The translations under genes and the position numbers were made by a program. From Candidatus Avelusimicrobium alvi (GTDB taxonomy: Bacteria; Elusimicrobiota; Elusimicrobia; Elusimicrobiales; Elusimicrobiaceae), in NCBI GenBank assembly GCA_002329395.1, contig DCTQ01000024.1:4806-11968 (forward strand): 7,163 nucleotides of DNA, given 5' to 3'. How positions within the stretch are numbered: the first letter of the stretch is position 1; every line of letters starts with the position of its first letter. Positions 1 to 5,141 of this stretch are shown here, piece after piece. The notes below the pieces were generated by a model that was not told the DNA's origin, ran no database searches, and was given only the letters and a program-made list of their open reading frames with translations.

Positions 1-221
1 CGTTCCACCTGGCGGCGGATTAAGCGGGCCGCGCGGCGGGCAGTATTGAGCGTTACCATTTCCTTAGGGGCTACCGGTTCTCCGAAAATATAGCTGTCCA
101 AATGCTCTAAAGCAATAATATCACCTTTGTCATTTATTCTATATATGGCTACTCCAACAGAGGAGGTGCCTAAATCCACGCCCAAACGATAAGGAAATTG
201 ATTTTCTTTTAAGGTGCTCAT
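1..221 (-). CDS. cas9: Cas9-like CRISPR effector nuclease, N-terminal fragment (runs off left edge)
   Basis: Only the first 73 codons are present; the gene continues beyond position 1. Residues 11-25 read YRLGVDLGTSSVGVA, matching the RuvC-I motif that opens Cas9 (LGxDxGTxSVGxA); Asp16 would be the RuvC catalytic, metal-binding residue. About 40 residues later comes an Arg-rich stretch, LNTARRAARLIRRQ (58-71), at the position of the bridge helix that contacts guide RNA. Cas9 is the RNA-guided DNA nuclease of type II CRISPR systems. ATG at 221 is chosen because an in-frame TGA lies just upstream and GAGG sits about 8 bases before it. It has its own promoter (280-307). Codons are AT-richer than those of the neighbours, consistent with horizontal acquisition. 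Subtype cannot be assigned; the compact opening is compatible with II-C. Other RuvC-fold proteins such as IscB are possible, but the RuvC-I plus 'LN.ARR.AR..RR' pairing is most Cas9-like. Confidence 0.82.
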   Translation of the reverse strand, partial: MSTLKENQFPYRLGVDLGTSSVGVAIYRINDKGDIIALEHLDSYIFGEPVAPKEMVTLNTARRAARLIRRQVE

Positions 222-279
222 AAAAATACCTCTAAGTCATATTTGTATGCGGGAAGAGAAAACAAAGGAAGTTTATTTC

Positions 280-307
280 ATTATACATTTAATTATTTAT
301 TGAGCAA
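280..307 (-). promoter_or_regulatory. Sigma70-like promoter for the cas9-like gene
   Basis: Read on the minus strand, a TTGCTC -35 (307-302) is followed by a 16-base AT-rich spacer and a perfect TATAAT -10 (285-280). Transcription would begin near 273, giving a leader of about 50 bases before the ATG at 221. The promoter lies just downstream of the lipoprotein terminator, so the cas9-like gene appears to be transcribed independently. Confidence 0.65.
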
Positions 308-310
308 ATT

Positions 311-343
311 AAAAGCCGGGGGAAGAATTCCTCCCGGCCTTTT
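311..343 (-). terminator. Intrinsic terminator of the lipoprotein gene
   Basis: GCCGGG (315-320) pairs with CCCGGC (333-338). The stem is extended internally by GGAA/TTCC around a GAA loop, with one bulged base. Four A (311-314) and four T (340-343) flank it, so on the minus strand the hairpin ends in TTTT about 27 bases after the lipoprotein stop codon. It could also work on the plus strand, but no plus-strand gene precedes it. Confidence 0.7.
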
Positions 344-369
344 AAACAGATTTGCATCAAACAAACGGT

Positions 370-837
370 TTATTTCTGCGTCTTTTCCAGCACGTACATA
401 TCCGCCAGTGAACCGGTAATCACATTTTTATCCTGATCCAGCAGGCGCAGACGCCCTTCTTCCACCTTGACGTAGCGCACGCCCTCGCCCGGCACTTCCA
501 GCGCGGCCACATTTCCGGTGAGCGTATATGTCCCCCGGTCCACAAATACGCCGTCCTGTTCGTCCAAGTATTCGGAACGCCAAACAAACGTTCCGTCCGG
601 CGCAAGCGTCAGCGTGGTCTGAATCCCGGGCCCGTCAGCCGCGGGCAGCAGCCCTTCGTAAACCCCTTTATAATCCAGCGAATTCGCGGCGTTGTGCATA
701 TCCGTCGGAAGCGTTACCGTTTCCGTTACTTCGGCCACTTCCACACCGTCCGCATTTTCATCCTGCGGCGCGCGGCCGCAGGCGGATACAGCCAGCAACC
801 CGGCCGCTGCAAAAATAACCCATACATTCTTTGCCAT
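370..837 (-). CDS. NlpE-like outer-membrane/periplasmic lipoprotein, CxxC motif absent
   Basis: A 155-residue lipoprotein. The signal peptide (1-19) ends in lipobox VSAC with Cys20 as lipidation site, followed by an acidic linker (about 25-42). The body, residues 57-152, follows the N-terminal domain of NlpE, the envelope-stress and copper-linked lipoprotein: YKGVYEGLLPAADGPGI (56-72), then LTLAPDGTF (77-85), RGTYTL (101-106), and LRLLDQDKN (130-138). E. coli NlpE has LPCADC here; both cysteines are replaced (Ala66, Gly69), so a CxxC-based metal or redox role is unlikely. The ATG at 837 is preferred over the upstream ATG at 873: AGGAG lies 7 bases before it and the signal peptide begins directly, whereas the upstream ATG lies inside the predicted -10 box. 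The second NlpE domain is missing, as in many NlpE N-terminal-domain proteins. The gene has its own promoter and terminator, so it looks monocistronic. Confidence 0.8.
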   Translation of the reverse strand: MAKNVWVIFAAAGLLAVSACGRAPQDENADGVEVAEVTETVTLPTDMHNAANSLDYKGVYEGLLPAADGPGIQTTLTLAPDGTFVWRSEYLDEQDGVFVDRGTYTLTGNVAALEVPGEGVRYVKVEEGRLRLLDQDKNVITGSLADMYVLEKTQK

Positions 838-868
838 ATATCTCTCCTTTCTTCCTGCTGATAGTTTT

Positions 869-897
869 ATCATAGCAAAACCGGTGCAATAAAACGG
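869..897 (-). promoter_or_regulatory. Extended -10 promoter for the NlpE-like lipoprotein
   Basis: On the minus strand, TGC-TATGAT (877-869) forms an extended -10 element. The best -35 at 17 bases (CCGTTT, 897-892) is weak, as is common with extended -10 promoters. The predicted transcript starts near 862, leaving a leader of about 25 bases that contains the AGGAG of the lipoprotein. The -10 lies within a short inverted repeat, TGATA-GTTT-TATCA (859-872). Confidence 0.5.
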
Positions 898-976
898 CGT
901 TTTTTTGGGTTATATGGGTGGACACCTGTTGTCCGCTTCCCGGACGCCAAACCGGGGAGACTCCCTGTGTAGAACT

Positions 977-1003
977 TCCCGGCCGCCTTGGCCGGGACTT
1001 TTT
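977..1003 (+). terminator. Strong intrinsic terminator on the plus strand
   Basis: A perfect 8-bp stem, TCCCGGCC (977-984) with GGCCGGGA (990-997), loop GCCTT, followed by C and five T (999-1003). On the minus strand no T tract follows the stem, so it is directional. No plus-strand coding sequence lies upstream in this interval. Confidence 0.8.
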
Positions 1004-1021
1004 AAATAACGGCCTCGGACT

Positions 1022-1051
1022 AAAAAACCCGCTTTTAAAAGCGGATTTTTT
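1022..1051 (-). terminator. Bidirectional intrinsic terminator downstream of ogt
   Basis: CCGCTT (1029-1034) pairs with AAGCGG (1039-1044) around TTAA, flanked by six A on the left (1022-1027) and six T on the right (1046-1051). On the minus strand it ends ogt directly after the stop codon at 1056; on the plus strand it would back up the terminator at 977-1003. Confidence 0.75.
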
Positions 1052-1055
1052 ATAT

Positions 1056-1532
1056 TCACGGCCGGATATGTTTCTTTTCCAGCTCCAGTAAAAACGTTTT
1101 TTTATCCAGCCCTCCGCCGTATCCCGTCAGCGTGCCGTTCGCGCCGATTACCCGGTGGCACGGAATAATAATAACGATGGGATTGGCGTGATTGGCGCCG
1201 CCTACGGCGCGCGAAGCTTTTCCGTTTCCCACGGCTTTTGCCAGTTCCCCGTAACTGCAAGTTTCACCATACCCGATATTCAAAAGCGCGCGCCACACCC
1301 GCAAGCGAAACGGCGTCCCGGCGGGGCGTAACGGCAAATCAAAGTTTTTTCGTCGGCCCGCAAAATACTCTTCCAGCTGGCGTCGGGCGCGCGCCAAAAG
1401 CGGCGTTTCGCCCTGCGGCATTTTTTCCGTCCACGGGGCGGGGCAAAATCCCACCCGCGTGACGTATTCCCCGTCGCCGGCCAGCGCCAGCCGCCCTACC
1501 GGGCTTTCATAATACACAAATGTTTCGTCCAT
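1056..1532 (-). CDS. ogt: Methylated-DNA--protein-cysteine methyltransferase (O6-alkylguanine-DNA alkyltransferase)
   Basis: A 158-residue suicide repair protein that moves the alkyl group from O6-alkylguanine in DNA to its own cysteine. The N-terminal half (1-70) opens with FVYYESPVGRLALAG as in Ogt/AGT proteins. The DNA-binding/catalytic domain spans about 73-155: YGELAKAVGN (94-103), the recognition helix GKASRAVGGANHANP with Arg108 as the probable base-flipping 'arginine finger', the active-site motif IIIPCHRVIG with Cys125, and GYGGGLDKK. All key residues are present and the length is normal for single-domain Ogt, without the AraC-like Ada part. ATG at 1532 is preferred over the one at 1553 because the family normally starts close to YxSPxG and GGGAG lies 9 bases upstream. 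It diverges from gene A across an 89-base or longer intergenic region; I found no convincing promoter for it. Confidence 0.93.
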   Translation of the reverse strand: MDETFVYYESPVGRLALAGDGEYVTRVGFCPAPWTEKMPQGETPLLARARRQLEEYFAGRRKNFDLPLRPAGTPFRLRVWRALLNIGYGETCSYGELAKAVGNGKASRAVGGANHANPIVIIIPCHRVIGANGTLTGYGGGLDKKTFLLELEKKHIRP

Positions 1533-1597
1533 TTCACGCTTCTCCCGCACCATACCGCCAAAGTCCCCGGGCCCGGACCCAACAAAAAATAGGTCCT

Positions 1598-1634
1598 TTG
1601 ACCCTGTTTTTTCCGAAGATATTTTAAATATAAT
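1598..1634 (+). promoter_or_regulatory. Promoter region of exported paralogue A, possibly giving a leaderless mRNA
   Basis: A perfect TATAAT (1629-1634) ends 8 bases before the ATG at 1643, which would put the transcript start at or next to the start codon. A TTGACC -35-like hexamer (1598-1603) is 25 bases away, too far for that -10. It pairs better with TATTTT (1620-1625; 16-base spacer), which would give a leader of about 11 bases. In either case there is no Shine-Dalgarno before the ATG. Confidence 0.45.
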
Positions 1635-1642
1635 ATTATCAT

Positions 1643-2602
1643 ATGAAAAATTGGAAAAAACTTGTATTTCTTCTTACTCTTTTTGTATTGCCCCTGTGCG
1701 GGACGAATCTTTCTGCCCAATCCGGCAAAGCCGTTCTTTCCGGCGTAAGCAAAGGGATGAGCGGCATCGGCCATTTAAGCAAAACTTCCCCTCAAACGAT
1801 GAATGCGCTCCTGCAGGCAACCCATCGCAGCATGGTGGCTTCCGCCGCGGTCAAGCCCGTTTCCGCGGCCGTCAAACCGGCAGTTACGCCGACGGCCACA
1901 CCGGCCGCCGCCATACCCGCGCCGGCTGCACTGCAGGAAAACACCACCGTCGCCCGGTTTGTAAATAGCCATAAAAAACTGCTCTACAGCCTGCAAACTA
2001 CGGTAGGGATTCCGTCTAAAACCGCGGTTGAAAATCTGCGCAGCTGGGGGGCCAAACCCCTTCAAAAACCGCGCCGGCCGGCCCTGCTGACCGAAAACGC
2101 ATTCACCGCACCGGATTTTAAAGCCCTGCGCTACAAAGACGGCTCGGTTCCCCCTTTGCCGTTTGTCCGCCATCCGCATTATATGTACCGCGGCCTGGGC
2201 CTGGCGGCGGACGGCGCCTCCCTGCGCAACATTTTGGAAAACGGCCTGTTAATTAAAGATGTCGGTCGCAACAGCAACGACCGCCGCCTCGTCTATGCCA
2301 GCGCGGGCGGAATGGCCGCCTTAAAAGCCGTCGCGCGCGAGCGCGTCACCAACCTGACCGATTCTCCCGACAGCGCCCTGCACTACGCCTGGCGCCATGC
2401 CGGAAACGGCCTCGTTGTCATGGTGTCCGTCAAAGAATCTGTGGAACGCGGCGCCATCGTTACCGTAGCACACGATATTCCCGCCGAGCAAATCCACGAA
2501 GTGATTGCGCTGTTGGAAGTAAACGGCAAGCCCGCGTGGTGTAAAATTGAACCGGCGGAAGACGGATTTAAAATTACGCCGTATAATTCCGTCGGCAATT
2601 GA
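1643..2602 (+). CDS. Exported protein A of a three-member paralogous family; possible ADP-ribosyltransferase-like C-terminal domain
   Basis: I recognise no named family. The 319-residue protein has a Sec signal peptide (1-25; KK, hydrophobic core, cleavage after LSA). A variable region and an Ala/Pro/Lys linker (about 65-98) with tandem SAAVKP units follow. A segment shared with C (109-161) contains KKLLYSLQT, AVENLRSWG and DFKAL. The C-terminal domain (about 178-315) is shared with B and C: YMYRGLGL (180-187, Arg183), LRNILENGL (194-202), DVGRNSND (206-213), LTDSPDSALHYA (238-249, Ser241), VVMVSV (258-263), IPAEQIHEVIALLE (279-292, Glu286), AWCKIEP (298-304), FKITPY. The Arg-Ser-Glu order and the YRG strand resemble ADP-ribosyltransferase folds; this is inference. 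Location: periplasmic or secreted. Gene B follows 68 bases later, beyond a terminator. No Shine-Dalgarno precedes the ATG. Confidence 0.8.
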   Translation: MKNWKKLVFLLTLFVLPLCGTNLSAQSGKAVLSGVSKGMSGIGHLSKTSPQTMNALLQATHRSMVASAAVKPVSAAVKPAVTPTATPAAAIPAPAALQENTTVARFVNSHKKLLYSLQTTVGIPSKTAVENLRSWGAKPLQKPRRPALLTENAFTAPDFKALRYKDGSVPPLPFVRHPHYMYRGLGLAADGASLRNILENGLLIKDVGRNSNDRRLVYASAGGMAALKAVARERVTNLTDSPDSALHYAWRHAGNGLVVMVSVKESVERGAIVTVAHDIPAEQIHEVIALLEVNGKPAWCKIEPAEDGFKITPYNSVGN

Positions 2603-2606
2603 TGGG

Positions 2607-2633
2607 AAACACAGGTCTTCGGCCTGTGTTTTT
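2607..2633 (+). terminator. Intrinsic terminator after gene A
   Basis: AAACACAGG (2607-2615) pairs with CCTGTGTTT (2623-2631), with further T-G and C-G pairs closing a TTC loop; the stem ends in a run of five T (2629-2633). It begins four bases after the TGA of gene A and separates A from B. Confidence 0.8.
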
Positions 2634-2670
2634 GCCATATTGGTTTGATAAACTTTTTTAGGAGCGCTCT

Positions 2671-3594
2671 ATGACCTTACGCAAATACGCGGCCGTTTGG
2701 ACGGCCGGGCTTTTCTTAACCGTCAGTTTTGTTTCCGCCCAGGCGCAGACTCTTCAAAAAGGCGTGACAAAACTCCCGCAGGCGCTGGGCAAAAATGCGG
2801 CCCGCGAAGCCGCCGCCATACCGGCGGCCTGGAGCAAATATCCGGCCATTCTGCCCGCCGCTGCGGCGCATATGCCCGCGGCGGCGCCGCTTGCCGCGCC
2901 GTCTTCTCTTAAAGCGCGCGCCGCACAAAAGTTTCCGGGCGCGGTCGTCAAATACGAACAACGCGTCAACGGGCTGTCCCTGCACAAGGCGCTGCGCCGC
3001 GTGGTGGAGCTGCGCGGGGTACGTCCTCCCAACGGCTGGCCGAAAACACTCCCCCATTCCATTACCGTACCCGATTTAACCGGCTTAACGCTGGACGGAT
3101 TTACAGACATACTTCCCGCACCGCCCGTTCCCACCAACAAGATTTATCTCTACCGCGGGATGGGGCTGGACGGCGATGCGCTTCGCAATATGCTCCAAAA
3201 CGGTCTGCGCCCGGAAGACGCGGGCCAGAACGCCAATGATTTGGGCAGGTTAATGCGGATGGGCAGTATGGGCACGATGCCGGTCACACAAGATATGATG
3301 AAAGATTTGGACGTCAAACAAATCAATCTCGCGACCAACTCGGTTGAACCCGCCTCTTATGCGGCCCGAAACAGTTTTGAAAACGGACGCATCCCGGTAG
3401 TAGTAACGGTACGCGGCTGGAGAAACCCCGACTACCAAGGATACCACCTGATTACGGAAACGATTCCGCCGGCGGACTTTGTGGAAGTATCCATTTTTAT
3501 CCAGGGCCCTTCGGGTACGCCGCTGTGGTGCCGGGTAACACTGGCCGAAGACGGCCATTCGTTCGTGATTGCGCCGTACAGCAAACAGCCGTAA
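2671..3594 (+). CDS. Exported protein B of the same paralogous family; possible ADP-ribosyltransferase-like C-terminal domain
   Basis: A 307-residue protein with a signal peptide (1 to about 23-25; cleavage after VSA or AQA). A low-complexity Ala/Pro segment (47-78) follows. Residues 104-140 hold a weak counterpart of the middle segment of A and C, without their LL-x-x-LQT motif. The C-terminal domain (158-303) follows A: IYLYRGMGLDGDALRNMLQNGL (in 158-179, Arg162), DAGQNAND (183-190), LATNSVEPASYAARN (220-234, Ser224), IPVVVTV (241-247), TIPPADFVEVSIFI (264-277, Glu272), LWCRVTLAEDG (285-295), FVIAPY. The region between NAND and LATNS is longer and Met-rich (MRMGSMGTM). Unlike A and C it has a clear Shine-Dalgarno, AGGAG (2660-2664), 6 bases before the ATG. 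Function unknown; the ART-like reading is inference. Its promoter is not evident, so read-through from A or a weak promoter near 2640 are both possible. Confidence 0.8.
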   Translation: MTLRKYAAVWTAGLFLTVSFVSAQAQTLQKGVTKLPQALGKNAAREAAAIPAAWSKYPAILPAAAAHMPAAAPLAAPSSLKARAAQKFPGAVVKYEQRVNGLSLHKALRRVVELRGVRPPNGWPKTLPHSITVPDLTGLTLDGFTDILPAPPVPTNKIYLYRGMGLDGDALRNMLQNGLRPEDAGQNANDLGRLMRMGSMGTMPVTQDMMKDLDVKQINLATNSVEPASYAARNSFENGRIPVVVTVRGWRNPDYQGYHLITETIPPADFVEVSIFIQGPSGTPLWCRVTLAEDGHSFVIAPYSKQP

Positions 3595-3648
3595 CACACG
3601 AACACCGCGCTGGAACAAATATATATTTTTTAGCCGGAGGCGTTATTT

Positions 3649-4110
3649 ATGGACAGCACCCTTTCCAAAGGCGAGCAGGCCAAACAGCTGTTTCTTGCGG
3701 GGCACAACTGCGCCCAAGCCGTATTTTTGGCGTTTAGCAAAGACCTGGGCCTGGACGATAAAACCGCCCTGCGCGTAAGCGCCTGTTTCGGCGGAGGCAT
3801 CGGCCGCCTGCGCGAAGTATGCGGCGCGGTCAGCGCGATGTTTATGGCCTTGGGGCTTAAATACGCTTCCGAAACCCCGTCCGACCACGAAGCCAAGGCC
3901 AGGCTGTACGCCCGCGTGCAGGAACTGGCCAAACGCTTTAAGGACGAAAACGGCTCCATCATCTGCCGCGAACTGCTGGCGCTGCCCGCCGGCCCGCAGG
4001 ATCCGTCTCCCGAACCCCGCACGCCGGACTATTATAAAGCGCGTCCGTGCCCGGAAAAAGTCCGCTGTGCGGCGAATATTTTGGAAGAGTATTTCCGCCA
4101 AAACCCGTAA
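3649..4110 (+). CDS. C_GCAxxG_C_C-type putative redox-active cysteine protein
   Basis: A 153-residue soluble protein without a signal peptide. It has the cysteine layout of the C_GCAxxG_C_C family (putative redox or metal-binding proteins of unknown reaction): Cys21 in GHNCAQAV, Cys46 in SACFGGGIGR, Cys58 in EVCGAVSA, then Cys106, Cys134 and Cys140 (PCPEKVRC) toward the C-terminus. The FGGGIGR..EVCGAV core is the strongest family mark. Members often sit beside electron-transfer or reductase genes; here the neighbours are a DNA glycosylase and a membrane protein, which gives little functional guidance. GGAGG (3636-3640) lies 8 bases before the ATG. It starts 54 bases after gene B and is followed 31 bases later by the glycosylase, so it is likely the first or second gene of an operon running to 5079 or beyond. 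Confidence 0.85.
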   Translation: MDSTLSKGEQAKQLFLAGHNCAQAVFLAFSKDLGLDDKTALRVSACFGGGIGRLREVCGAVSAMFMALGLKYASETPSDHEAKARLYARVQELAKRFKDENGSIICRELLALPAGPQDPSPEPRTPDYYKARPCPEKVRCAANILEEYFRQNP

Positions 4111-4141
4111 CGCCGCCCGCCTGCGGCCCGGAGAGCCTTTT

Positions 4142-4645
4142 ATGATACACAGTTTTCCGCCCTGCGCCGACGAACATACGCGCATTTTAATTGTGGGCAG
4201 CATGCCCGGCGGCGCCTCGCTGAAGGCCGGGGAATACTACGCCTACAAACACAACCAGTTTTGGCGGCTCATGTTTGATTTGCTGGCCGGCGGGCGCACG
4301 CCCGAAAGTTACCGGGACAAATTAAACACGCTGCTCATTCATCACATTGGTTTATGGGACGCGCTGGAATCCTGTGAACGCAAGGGCAGTCTGGACGGCA
4401 GCATCACCCGCCCCCACCCCAACGATTTTCCGTCCCTTTTCAAACGTTTTCCCGCCATCCGCACGCTTTTGTTCAACGGCCAGGCGGCGCGGACGCATTT
4501 TAAACGCGCGTTTGGGGAGCCTGCCGGCAAAACCTGCATTACCCTTCCCTCCACCAGCCCGGCGCACGCTTCGCGCTCCTACGAAGAGAAAAAGGCCCTC
4601 TGGCGCGCCGCACTTAAACTGCCTGGTACCGGGGCCCGCCCGTGA
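4142..4645 (+). CDS. Uracil/hypoxanthine-DNA glycosylase, UDG family 6 (HDG) type
   Basis: A 167-residue single-domain DNA glycosylase. UDG-superfamily motifs appear in order: GSMPGGASL (19-27), YYAYKHNQFW (32-41) whose Asn38 corresponds to the residue considered catalytic in family 6 enzymes, HIGLWDAL (68-75), CERKGSLD (78-85), FNG (111-113) and LPSTSPAHA (135-143), the DNA-intercalation loop. Family 6 enzymes remove hypoxanthine, the product of adenine deamination, from DNA, and start base-excision repair. ATG at 4142 is preferred over the one at 4067 (inside the preceding gene) because the conserved fold starts at once (HSFPP) and GGAG (4130-4133) is well placed. Its last codons overlap the GTG start of the YqaA-type gene by four bases (GTGA), suggesting translational coupling. 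Complete, with no missing motif. Confidence 0.88.
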   Translation: MIHSFPPCADEHTRILIVGSMPGGASLKAGEYYAYKHNQFWRLMFDLLAGGRTPESYRDKLNTLLIHHIGLWDALESCERKGSLDGSITRPHPNDFPSLFKRFPAIRTLLFNGQAARTHFKRAFGEPAGKTCITLPSTSPAHASRSYEEKKALWRAALKLPGTGARP

Positions 4646-5079
4646 GCCTGTTTTCGGCGCTGTCTTTGTTGTTTTTGGCCGCGCTGGCGGCGGCTACGGT
4701 CATTCCCTCGCAATCGGAATGGATTTTATTTTGGCTCCTCGGCGTCAAAAAGTATTCCCCCGTTTTACTGCTGGCGGCGGCTACGGCGGGCAATGTGCTG
4801 GGTTCGGTTATCAACTGGTGGCTGGGCAGGTATCTGGCGCGTTTTCGCGGACGCAAATGGTTCCCGGTGACGGACAAACAGTTTGCCAGGGCCGAAACGT
4901 TTTTCCAAAAATACGGCGTTTGGTCCCTGCTGCTGGCCTGGGTGCCTTTTATAGGCGATCCGCTCACCCTCGCCGCCGGCACGCTGGGCGTGCGGCTGGA
5001 CGTATTTCTAACGCTGGTTACCGTCAGCAAACTGGGCCGTTATCTGGCCGTCTACGCGGTATTTTTGGGTTTCTTTTAG
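4642..5079 (+). CDS. yqaA: YqaA-type membrane protein (DedA/VTT superfamily), copy 1
   Basis: A 145-residue integral membrane protein of the YqaA group of the DedA/VTT superfamily, members of which are linked to lipid scrambling and membrane homeostasis; the exact role of YqaA is not established. Hydrophobic segments lie around 5-20, 27-62, 93-113 and 120-145. Conserved YqaA marks are IPSQSEW (21-27), NWWLGRYLARF (58-68), KWFPV (72-76), AWVPFIGDPLTLAAG (99-113) and K130/RY133-134. The start is GTG, overlapping the glycosylase stop codon (GTGA); only a weak GGGG lies upstream, fitting coupled translation. Copy 2 at 6059 is the same length and aligns without gaps. Confidence 0.87.
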   Translation: MSLFSALSLLFLAALAAATVIPSQSEWILFWLLGVKKYSPVLLLAAATAGNVLGSVINWWLGRYLARFRGRKWFPVTDKQFARAETFFQKYGVWSLLLAWVPFIGDPLTLAAGTLGVRLDVFLTLVTVSKLGRYLAVYAVFLGFF

Positions 5080-5106
5080 TCTGGGCCCTTCTAGGTCTTT
5101 TGGCCC

Positions 5107-5135
5107 TTGCCTTCGCCTCTTTTTACGTTTACAAT
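5107..5135 (+). promoter_or_regulatory. Sigma70-like promoter of exported paralogue C, predicted leaderless start
   Basis: TTGCCT (5107-5112) and TACAAT (5130-5135) are exactly 17 bases apart. The -10 ends 6 bases before the ATG at 5142, so the predicted transcript starts at the A of the start codon. GGAAG lies only one base from the ATG, too close to act as a Shine-Dalgarno. Confidence 0.55.
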
Positions 5136-5141
5136 GGAAGT

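Larger units (their letters stand above)
860..1003 (+). ncRNA. Candidate plus-strand small RNA; possible tracrRNA of the adjacent cas9
   Basis: A strong plus-strand terminator (977-1003) lies between two minus-strand genes, with no plus-strand ORF upstream, implying an RNA that ends at about 1003. Upstream hairpins are GGACA/TGTCC (921-935) and CCCGG/CCGGG (about 939-957), the latter competing with GGGGAGACTCCC. The 5' portion, near 864-895, reads GTTTTATCATAGCAAAAC then CGGTGCAATAAAAC. Its reverse complement starts GTTTTATTGC and ends ATAAAAC, like a type II CRISPR repeat, and CAATAAAACGGC resembles the AATAAGGC segment after the anti-repeat of known tracrRNAs. The 5' end is uncertain: a TTATAT hexamer (910-915) would give a shorter RNA starting near 921 and lacking this part, and no convincing -35 is seen. 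The terminator is solid; the RNA identity is inference. Confidence 0.35.

Noticed and set aside
838..873. Upstream ATG at 873 as start of the NlpE-like lipoprotein
   Set aside because: This ATG lies within the predicted -10 box and would put 12 charged residues before the signal peptide; ATG 837 has a good AGGAG.
1567..1576. Perfect palindrome CCGGGCCCGG upstream of ogt, as an operator
   Set aside because: Short GC palindromes are expected in this GC-rich sequence, and it is not placed on a recognisable promoter. It could form a small hairpin, but nothing supports regulation.
1691..1702. Lipobox-like LPLC in the signal peptide of protein A
   Set aside because: Residue -1 is Leu, which does not fit the lipobox, while an LSA cleavage site for signal peptidase I follows a few residues later.
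4067..4141. Earlier start of the DNA glycosylase
   Set aside because: The extension lies within the preceding cysteine-protein gene and adds residues not typical of the family; ATG 4142 has a well-placed GGAG.
4347..5141. A 265-codon open frame upstream of and in frame with paralogue C, which would make a 548-residue protein
   Set aside because: It overlaps the glycosylase and YqaA genes, which are clearly real in other frames. Its sequence looks like an out-of-frame translation of GC-rich DNA, and a signal peptide begins at 5142.
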